Program-made: the position numbers and the translations under genes
The notes under the pieces: model-generated
What the model was told of the DNA's origin: nothing
The model's database searches: none
The model's input: the letters and a program-made list of their open reading frames with translations, nothing else
Origin: Giardia muris
Taxonomy: Eukaryota > Fornicata > Diplomonadida > Hexamitidae
NCBI GenBank assembly: GCA_006247105.1
Contig: CM016926.1
Span: 248,001 to 312,000 of the forward strand
DNA: 64,000 nucleotides
Direction: 5' to 3'
Shown here: piece after piece, positions 37,061 through 44,600 of the stretch
How positions within the stretch are numbered: the stretch's first letter is position 1
Layout of the letters: every line of letters starts with the position of its first letter

Positions 37061-38992
37061 ATGACATCTTCAATGCTCGGCTCCAGCTTGTTCTGGGCTG
37101 CCGAGTGCGGATCAGTCGAAGGCGTCCAGAAGTACCTCGAGTCGTCCGGGAAGACTATGCCCGACGGCCAGACCGCTCTGATGCGGGCTGCCTCCAACGG
37201 ACATATCGATTGTGTTCGGCTCTTGATCGACCAGGAGGTGAAGATGCAGGTGGTCACTGGGAAGTTCGAAGGTTATACAGCCTTGATTTTTGCGGCCTCC
37301 AATGGGCAAACGAGGTGTGTCGAATTGCTTGCCGAGAAGGAGGCAAAACTTACCACCCCAAGCGGGGTGACTGCGTTGATGCGTGCGGCCGCTCATGGCC
37401 ACGCCGAGTGCGTAAAGATCCTAGTGAAGCATGAGGTCACCGCTCAGACCGAAACTGGTTTGACAGCGTTGATGTTTGCCGCTCGAAACAACCATGAGGA
37501 ATGCGTTAAGCTTCTTCTTGAAGAGGCTGGGATGCAGACGACAAAGCCGATCGATCTGAAGATTCCAGTACCAGTTGGCGCAACGGCATTGATGATCGCC
37601 GCCATGTATGGGCATAATGATATCGTACGCATTCTGAAGCCACACGAGGGTGAAATTAACGACAGTCATGGGCGCGATCCGCAAGTCTATGCTCTGGTGA
37701 GTGCTAGTCAGGACACGTTGGATCTCTTCTCGTCGCAATATACGGGGAATGGTTCGGGGAAGGATGATGCTGTGGAGGGTGGATTTCATCATGCTCGCGT
37801 GTCTCCTAACATACACGACCCTTCCGCAGATTATACAGATCTCATGCGCGCAGCCGAGTGTGGAGACTTGGCTACAGTTAAGAAACTAACCTTTGAGGCT
37901 GGCCGGAGCACTCGTAATGGTATCACCGCTCTAATGTTAGCTGCTCAGCACAACCATGCCAACTGTGCTCGTCTCCTCTTAGGCGAAGCCGGAATGAAGA
38001 CTCTTGCACCCTATGGTGGGCTTAGTGTGAGCACCACCGCTCTTATGTTAGCAGCCGCGAACGGACACATAGATGTCGTCCGTCTACTGAAAACTCACGA
38101 AGCAGGAATGCTCGACGCAGAAGGGCGCACAGCATACTCGATTTCGCTTGCCAACAACCACACGCACGTCGCAGCGGAACTCTATTCCGAGGTTGGTGGG
38201 GTCTCCGCATCTAATCCTATTTCCCCAGCTGTTCATAAGCCTCTCGAGGTCATTGACTCTACCGCAGAAACAACACCCCAGATCAGCAACGTATCAGTCT
38301 CTCAGCCACGTCCGCAGCTATCCGTCGCTACTCCACTGCCCGCTCCTGCTAAACCATCAAATCAAACGAATACCCCTCCGAACAAGACTACAGAGCTCAC
38401 CGAGCTGATGGTTGCGGCGAGAGAAGGAAATGTGCGTGTCATTAAGCAGTACCTACAAGATCAAGGGCGAAAGGATTCGAAGGGGTGGACGGCTCTCATG
38501 CACGCGACGAGATGTGGTCAAATAGGTGCCGTGAAGCTCCTATTATCCGAGGCGACGATAGAGAACAATGCTGGAGAAACAGCTCTTGACATTGCGGAGA
38601 CAACTGGTATGGAGGGTACGGAGCTTCGTCTCCGCTGCAAGCGTTGTGCCGACATTTTGCGAGAGCATGCGTTTCTCACCTCGATGGCATCGCAACCGCA
38701 TCTCTTTGACAGACCGACGAAGGATGATAGTATTCCACTGATCTCGTTACTCCAAGCGCGGGCGCAAGTGTCACAGATCCCTTGGGCCATCTTCCATCCA
38801 GTCTTCTCATTCTCTTATGCGATGAGTGAGCAGAGTGGCGCCTCGACTGAATTCACTTCCTTCCAGTCAACAGATCGACTATCTACATTGCTCCGTCAGA
38901 TGAAAAGCCCTGAGGGGGAGTTTCCCGAGGTGGCAAAGAGTCCAGAAGAGCCTATAGTAGCCCAAGCCTCTAGACAGGATAAAGTAATCTAA
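37061..38992 (+). CDS. Ankyrin-repeat protein ('protein 21.1' type)
   Basis: 643 residues without a kinase domain. The first ankyrin block (residues 8-220) has six repeats with the TALM.AA..GH..CV+LL consensus. A second block (about 255-365) has three to four repeats. After a Pro/Thr-rich linker (380-450) a third block (455-525) has two repeats. The C-terminal 100 residues are non-repetitive. Proteins of this kind are a large lineage-specific family in Giardia, of unknown partner specificity. The repeat spelling (TALMRAA.. EGGM/EAGM) is the same as in the NEK-ankyrin protein at 6181, so the two share ancestry. The ATG after ctctaaagaaa was chosen over one at 37019. Confidence 0.88.
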   Translation: MTSSMLGSSLFWAAECGSVEGVQKYLESSGKTMPDGQTALMRAASNGHIDCVRLLIDQEVKMQVVTGKFEGYTALIFAASNGQTRCVELLAEKEAKLTTPSGVTALMRAAAHGHAECVKILVKHEVTAQTETGLTALMFAARNNHEECVKLLLEEAGMQTTKPIDLKIPVPVGATALMIAAMYGHNDIVRILKPHEGEINDSHGRDPQVYALVSASQDTLDLFSSQYTGNGSGKDDAVEGGFHHARVSPNIHDPSADYTDLMRAAECGDLATVKKLTFEAGRSTRNGITALMLAAQHNHANCARLLLGEAGMKTLAPYGGLSVSTTALMLAAANGHIDVVRLLKTHEAGMLDAEGRTAYSISLANNHTHVAAELYSEVGGVSASNPISPAVHKPLEVIDSTAETTPQISNVSVSQPRPQLSVATPLPAPAKPSNQTNTPPNKTTELTELMVAAREGNVRVIKQYLQDQGRKDSKGWTALMHATRCGQIGAVKLLLSEATIENNAGETALDIAETTGMEGTELRLRCKRCADILREHAFLTSMASQPHLFDRPTKDDSIPLISLLQARAQVSQIPWAIFHPVFSFSYAMSEQSGASTEFTSFQSTDRLSTLLRQMKSPEGEFPEVAKSPEEPIVAQASRQDKVI

Positions 38993-39051
38993 GGGAACCA
39001 TTCATATAGTATAGAGGGGAGGAGAAGGAGGAAACGAGAGAGAGAAAATAA

Positions 39052-39726
39052 ATGGAGGAACTGACGTTGTTAACTGACATCAAACTAGAGATATTGAACC
39101 CGCAGGCACTATTTCTGGAGCCCCTCCGGCTTAATATCAAGCTCAAGGTTGCGACAACTTTGACGGAACCACTTCAATGGAGGGTATGCTACATGGATGG
39201 GATATCGGAGGAGCAAGACCTGCTAACTTTTAGTCTTGACCCTTGTGAGCCATCAAAGCGACGTTTCACCTTAGAAATACCTCCACCCGACCCCCTCAAG
39301 ATTGATCTTGATGGAATGCTTACCTCATCTGTATATCAATTAGTTATGGTGTATAATGGATCTGAGGTCTGGAGACACTCCATCTTCCTCACGTTCCGAG
39401 ATAATGCCGGTATCTACAAGCCCCCTGGTGACGATGAGATCAGCGGGGACGAAATCGCTAGTAAGGACACCCCAAATGGCTCACATCTAGATGAAGAGGT
39501 TGAAGAGGATAGTACGGAGGAAGAGGGTGAGGAGGTAGAGGAGGGTGAAACCGAGACTGAGATTGAGGATGATGATGAGATGAGTCAAAAGGAACCCGTG
39601 CGGAAGCATGTCGTTCGAATGGCTTCTCCGGATATTGTCAAGACTTTTAGTAGAGACGCCGTCTCAATGGGTTCTCCCAAATCGACCGCAATCTTGACTC
39701 GAATGGCCTCAAAACTAGATGAATGA
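39052..39726 (+). CDS. ASF1: ASF1 histone H3-H4 chaperone
   Basis: 224 residues. Residues 1-125 are the ASF1 immunoglobulin-like core: LTDIKLEILNPQALFLEPLRLNIKLK, then LQWRVCYMDG.SEE.D (ASF1: LEWKI.YVGSAESE..D), F.IPPPDP..I (H3-binding edge) and a final strand pair with VMVYNGSEVWRHSIFL. Residues 130-185 are an acidic tail rich in Glu and Asp, as in yeast ASF1. A Ser-rich end follows. ASF1 delivers H3-H4 dimers to CAF-1 and HIRA in the nucleus. The ATG is preceded by gagagaaaataa. Its last 8 bases overlap the start of the dolichyl-diphosphatase gene (ATGAATGA). The alignment is divergent but covers the whole core. Confidence 0.85.
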   Translation: MEELTLLTDIKLEILNPQALFLEPLRLNIKLKVATTLTEPLQWRVCYMDGISEEQDLLTFSLDPCEPSKRRFTLEIPPPDPLKIDLDGMLTSSVYQLVMVYNGSEVWRHSIFLTFRDNAGIYKPPGDDEISGDEIASKDTPNGSHLDEEVEEDSTEEEGEEVEEGETETEIEDDDEMSQKEPVRKHVVRMASPDIVKTFSRDAVSMGSPKSTAILTRMASKLDE

Positions 39727-40228
39727 CTTAGTGACGCGTTTAGTTCTCCTATATCCGATCTATACCGGCTTAGGAATCTTCCTTTGGTTCTTCTTCACCG
39801 TTCTTTTACGACGTCAAGTCTCAGTATCACTTCTAATGCTTGGGTTAGTAATGCTTGGTAACCCTGTCGTCTCCACTGGATTGAAGCATCTTATCAAGCA
39901 ATCACGACCTTGTTCGCCGGAATATGGGATGCCATCGGCACATACGATGTGGGCCTTTGGGTTATTTCTTGGAGTCCATAAGAGACAATCATCATCTCCT
40001 TCACGTCGATATGATTTCATCTCTTCAAGCCTTCTATTCACTTCAGCATGCATAGTAGGATACTCTCGAGTCAAGACTCGAGCGCATACTATGGAACAAG
40101 TCGTCTGTGGTGCCATCTTAGCTCCCGTTTACACAATGCTAATGACCATCTTGTTAAATAGAAGCGGTATCAATAGGCTTGCTTCTCAGTTGATTTCATC
40201 TCTTTTCGACGCGAAGCTCGTCGCTTGA
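39719..40228 (+). CDS. Dolichyl-diphosphatase (CWH8/DOLPP1-like, PAP2 superfamily)
   Basis: A 169-residue polytopic protein with about four membrane helices. All three PAP2 motifs are present: KHLIKQSRP (K-x6-RP), MPSAHTMW (PSxH) and YSRVKTRAHTMEQ (SR-x5-H). Spacing and flanks (YGMPSAH; SYSRV..HT..QV..G) match the dolichyl-pyrophosphate phosphatase branch. That ER enzyme recycles dolichyl-PP released after N-glycan transfer. It is somewhat shorter than human DOLPP1 (about 240). It starts within the ASF1 stop region, and its last 59 bp overlap, antisense, the end of the FCF2 gene. The final PAP2 motif normally ends with Asp in broader relatives; here E-Q follows. Confidence 0.88.
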   Translation: MNDLVTRLVLLYPIYTGLGIFLWFFFTVLLRRQVSVSLLMLGLVMLGNPVVSTGLKHLIKQSRPCSPEYGMPSAHTMWAFGLFLGVHKRQSSSPSRRYDFISSSLLFTSACIVGYSRVKTRAHTMEQVVCGAILAPVYTMLMTILLNRSGINRLASQLISSLFDAKLVA

Positions 40229-40739
40229 AGCTAGTGGCGTCAATTCGGGCATCAATGGCCATCCGGCGTTCCTTCACGCTTTCAAGCACTTCCTTTTGGT
40301 TTCGAATGAGATCGTCAACAAGGTTTCGTGAGCGATTCTTCTTAGGTATTCGTGCTGAGAAGAACTCACCCGTCCCTTCAATCACTTGTCCGAAGTGGAC
40401 GTTCCGAGGAAGGTTTTGTGGGTCCCATTCAATGCTAGCGAAGACCCCATCGGGAGAGATCGCGGCACGAAGTTCAAGTGCTCGCATCTCACGGATTTGT
40501 TCAGGAGTCAGGTCTTTCTCCTCTATCTCATGCCACTTCTTCTTCCGTTCAGCATTGTTCTTCGTCTGTTCGGGTATGGCAAGCTTTTTGATACCAAGCC
40601 AAGTGTTTTCGGAAAGGTCTGCCTCAGGGTTCTGATAGATCGGGAGTGCCTTACCCATGGCTATCATGGCTTCTGCGGAGAGTTCTGGCCGTTGAGGGTT
40701 GGAAGGTAAGGAAGTGTGAGTCGTAGATGGCATCTTCAT
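40170..40739 (-). CDS. FCF2: FCF2 pre-rRNA processing factor
   Basis: 189 residues. The second half is the Fcf2 domain: LTPEQIREMRALELRAAI, then LPRNVHFGQVIEGTGEFFSARIPKKNRSRNLVDDLIRN. This corresponds to the 'P..FQ.GTI.EG..EFYSARL.KK+R..TLVDEL' core of Fcf2/DNTTIP2. A basic tail follows. Fcf2 is an SSU-processome component needed for early cleavages of 18S rRNA precursors in the nucleolus. The ATG shares one base with the TGA of UTP23 (TGATG); a second ATG two codons later would remove the overlap. Its 3' 59 bp are antisense to the dolichyl-diphosphatase C-terminus. UTP23 and FCF2, which act in the same particle, are thus adjacent and co-oriented. Confidence 0.85.
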   Translation of the reverse strand: MKMPSTTHTSLPSNPQRPELSAEAMIAMGKALPIYQNPEADLSENTWLGIKKLAIPEQTKNNAERKKKWHEIEEKDLTPEQIREMRALELRAAISPDGVFASIEWDPQNLPRNVHFGQVIEGTGEFFSARIPKKNRSRNLVDDLIRNQKEVLESVKERRMAIDARIDATSFKRRASRRKEMKSTEKQAY

Positions 40740-41314
40740 CAATCTTCTTTCAATTGAACCTCTGAATCGATGGTATCGGTCACGTTCATGGCGTTTGGAG
40801 TTAATGATGTGGCTCCAAAGGCTATTCTTTGTTGCTTCTTCACATGCTCCATAGCGATCTGAGTAGGTGAATCTAAGATAGGGTTCAGGTGATAGATGTT
40901 AAGGCCAATTGCGCGAGGGATCTCTCGTACGGCTTGTAAGAGTTCCTTATCCTTTGTAGCCACAATATAGAACTGACCCTTTGGAAGTGAAGGCTCTTTG
41001 ACGAGAGATAGGATGGCATCATTAGGTGTGTCACATGGAATAACTGGCCTCTGTAACTTCAACTTCTTTGCGGTTTGAAGGGCTTCGGTCAATTTGAGCT
41101 TTCTAAGCTCGTCAAGTACCTGAGGAACCGTATATGGAACGAACTTATAACGAGTAAATACAGCCTCCAGAATCTTATTGAGGGATTGATGGGCACGGAC
41201 AACATGGGCAATGAAGGTCCCGTCGCATAGGACGTGATACGGCTCCTTCAGCTGGAAGTTCACGCTATAGAAGCGCAAAGTCTTCTTGACGTGACGGATA
41301 CGTGTTATCTTCAT
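40739..41314 (-). CDS. UTP23: UTP23 SSU-processome PIN-fold protein
   Basis: 191 residues. The N-terminus LRFYSVNFQLKEPYHVLCDGTFI matches UTP23 (L.+Y..NF.F+EPYQVL.DGTF) and contains the first PIN-domain aspartate. Later FYIVATKDKELLQAVREIPRAIGLNIYHLNPI corresponds to the (Y/F)FVAT.D..L...+++.PGVPL..I..N.. strand-helix segment. UTP23 binds the snR30/U17-guided region in yeast 18S processing and is usually catalytically dead. The zinc-binding Cys/His cluster of other UTP23 proteins is not present: the corresponding loop has a single Cys (IPCDTPNDA). The ATG is preceded by cagaagaaata. Confidence 0.85.
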   Translation of the reverse strand: MKITRIRHVKKTLRFYSVNFQLKEPYHVLCDGTFIAHVVRAHQSLNKILEAVFTRYKFVPYTVPQVLDELRKLKLTEALQTAKKLKLQRPVIPCDTPNDAILSLVKEPSLPKGQFYIVATKDKELLQAVREIPRAIGLNIYHLNPILDSPTQIAMEHVKKQQRIAFGATSLTPNAMNVTDTIDSEVQLKED

Positions 41315-41673
41315 TATTTCTTCTGATTTATCATTTCAGATCATTGAATACTCTCAAACGACATTGTAGTTCTCCCCTTTGAGACCTGGGATAGTGAGAG
41401 ATGCTCTGCATCCATTCGCTTCGAGTAGAGAACCGAATTAGAGGTCTGATGATGGAGTGCGTTAAGTTTCACAGAGATTTATTATTAGAGACTTATCAAG
41501 ACGAGAAGTTGTTTACTGCCTCTGTCATGGAGAGAAGGAAAGAGACTCAACCTTCCAGGAACATATATCTGAGGCTTGAACTTGGACTCAGACTTATAGT
41601 CCATTCCTCTCAAACCCTTTGTTCCGAGGCTTAAATATCCTCTGTTCTGATAGTCCAGTAGACGGTATTATCG
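41315..41673. other. 359-bp stretch with no confident gene
   Basis: The upstream part near 41315 is AT-rich and serves as the UTP23 promoter. A 77-codon plus-strand frame from an ATG at 41401 is open, but it lacks an A-rich start context, is rich in AGA/AGG, and has no family resemblance. A box-C-like TGATGA at about 41450 has no convincing D box at snoRNA distance. I see nothing else. Confidence 0.5.
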
Positions 41674-44600
41674 TTACTTGATACAGATCGTCTTCCCGTT
41701 GAGGAGAGAGGCAATAATGACATGCGATGATAATTGAAGAAGATCGACTACTGGTTGGTCCGTAGTGATGAGAGAGATGGCAGACCCAAGAATCCTAGCC
41801 GAACCGCTCAGAACAGACGTTTGGAAGTCTCCAGATCGTTGCTGTACCAATAATATGGTCCCGGTATTCGTCCCAACAACGAAGCCATTGCTCGTGGCAA
41901 GCAAAGAAGTTACGTGCTGACTTCCCGCCCCAAGAAGCTTCATCGAGTACTCCTCTGTGATCCCATCGTCAGTGATAACGTGGATGGAAATAGAATTCGG
42001 AGATCCGACGAGTAGTTGTATCTCGATGTTTCCATTGTCCGAGCTTCTCGAAAGCGCTGCAAAGTGCACGGACTTCGTCAATAACGCTGCTGAACAGCTG
42101 ATGGTGACGACCTGGTTGAGAGTGAGCTGTCTAGCATTCAGATTCGCTTCGTAGTCAGAATGAAAGAGCATCAATTGTAATGACGAGGTAAGCACACAAC
42201 AGCCCTCTCGCGTACCACTGTACGGAATTACCTTGAGAATGGAGCCCTCAGGTAAGGAATATAAGAGAGTACGAGTCGTTAGGTCATAGATATGTTGACT
42301 AGTTACAACATACTCATCCTCAACTGCGAGTAGTTTCTTTATGGCTGTCGTGGATAAGTACCGGAGTGTGTTCGTGATTCGTAAGCCCTTCTGATGAGTC
42401 CTAACAACAACGCTTGCGATCTCTGCAAGCCGGTTTGGAACACGCTCCAAAGACTCGCGATAGATGTATTGTTCTCGCGGCTGATAAAGGGAGTACTGAT
42501 GAATTCCAGTGCGCGAGGTGGGCATTGCCGAGTCATTAATAACATCGTGAATGAGCGCGTCAAAGGTCTGAGTATCAGTATAGGGCGCAATGTATTGAAG
42601 CGTGTTGCGGTCAAGGTGCTTGGGAGCAAGCGGGTCTAGGGCGCTGAAGTCGACCTCCTCACGCTTTCCCTTGATGATCCGAGAGATCATCAGTCCGTTT
42701 CCACGGATTGCGAGGCGTAAGAGTGGCAAGCCTTTCGCCTCAACCTCATTACTGCCCAAGACGATTCGCTGGACGTAGGCGTTGAGGAGTGCATCCTTAT
42801 CGATTGAGACTCGTACGATCGAGCAGAATTGTGTAGAAACGAGCCCAAGGATCAATTTCTGCGAGGACTCCTCAAGAACCTTAACGTTCGAGATTGGAAG
42901 CCCCGAAACATATAAAGAGGCAACCGGAAGGGTCATGATTCCCGAGCTGAGATACTCGAATGCGCTATCCGTGATGTTCATGACAAAATCGTTGGAAATG
43001 TGCATGTCTTGAATGGGCTTGTCTGCATTGTCCTGGAACTCGACGTTGATGGAGAGAGAAGTCGCTAACTTCGTAAGCCGCGTCGTGAGGAAGCGCATCG
43101 TATCCAGCAAGGGAGAAAGGTAGAAATGCAGGTAGTCATTGTTATCTAGTAAGATGAGTAATTCCGATGATGCTGCGATCCGGCGCAATTGTCCTCTAGT
43201 CCCCGTTTCAAAGTCATAGCTCAATCTCGGGTAGAGTTCTGAGAGGATATGAGCATCGTAACAACTGCCAGTCGTAGTAGGTCCATGGCTATCGCAAAGC
43301 ATGCAGTACCCGGTCTTACTGAGAGCATAGGCAACCGAGTGCTCCAGCAGTAGCTTGGAAAGCTGCATTTGAATCTTTGTGCTATGATTACAAACGCTGT
43401 TCGCGGATTGCATCCCTTGAATCGTCTTACTGTGAAGGATCAGGTCTCCCTTCGAGGCGTTCTGAACCGTGACGTACTCTACAACCGTCTGCAAGGTGGC
43501 CCCAAGGCTCTGAACGAAGCTCTTGCTCAAGAGGAAGGTGGTATCCAAATGAAGAATGGCTATGCCGGTCGTCAGGTCTGCAAGTCGACTCTCTGTCTTG
43601 ACTAGGGCGGAGTTTTTGACCTTTTTATGAGCGTATTCGATCACACTCTTGGCTGTTGGTAAGGAATGGGTTCCAGGCGCTACGATTAAACAACTGTTAA
43701 GCAATTCTGTGGCCGCGGTAGGCATGAGTCCGACTGGAAGCGAGCTTTGCTTCAAGAGTGAGGACCATGAATAGTCTAGAACAGAGTTGTAAACGAAGAA
43801 GTCCGCAAGCTTCTCATGATAGGTGAAAAGGAGAGACGACCTATTCCAAGCCGTGAGGTGGCGAGTCAGTGGTGTAATGAGCTTCTCGTAAGGATAGACC
43901 TCAAGGTTATGCGCAGGGATGGCGGTTTCAAAGGTCGTTACAGCGCTGGGTGGATGATTGAAAGGCCCATGGATAAGCTCGAGTAATGCTCGGGCACCGG
44001 CGTTATCTGGCGATTCCAACGTCTCCCAAGTCGTATAGAACGTTATTGCAATATCCCCACTCAAATAAGTGCCAGATACGAGCTCATCTTGCTTTTTCCC
44101 TTCGGAGGTGGTGGAGAAACGTCTTCCAGCTCCATGGCGTGAAACCTTACTACCTTCCCCTTCCATATCGCTAATCAAAAGGCTTCCAGTCTGTAAGGAT
44201 TGGCGAAGTGTGTCAAGTTCCTTGTTTAACGTTTGATACTCCATAATGCTCCTATAATCGTAGCAGCTACTCAGGATCTGCTGCGCCGATGGGCTCAGCG
44301 CATCAAAGCTACTTAGAACAGCATAGGTAACCTTCGCTAGCGTGCAAGAAAGTTTCGCTAGGAGTGCCCCAATACTGTAGGCTTTTTGCTGGAGCGTATC
44401 GACACTATAACAGTCATAAATTGTGAAGTTAACGACTGTCTCGAACAACCTATTGTATGAGGTGCATCCCTCAGCCGTCCCCTCAGTCCCTTGTGCGTTA
44501 ATACCCGTATCTTTGACATTCTTTGCAGTACGTACTAAGGGAGAGATGGTTGGGTATAACACCGGAACAAGATCGGCAATAGGTTGAAAGATAACAAGCA

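Noticed and set aside
41443..41575. C/D-box snoRNA from TGATGA and a distant CTGA
   Set aside because: Box spacing is over 100 nt and no terminal stem is visible.
41401..41634. 77-codon plus-strand frame in the UTP23-VPS15 gap
   Set aside because: No promoter-like context and no recognisable features. Kept only as a note on the gap.
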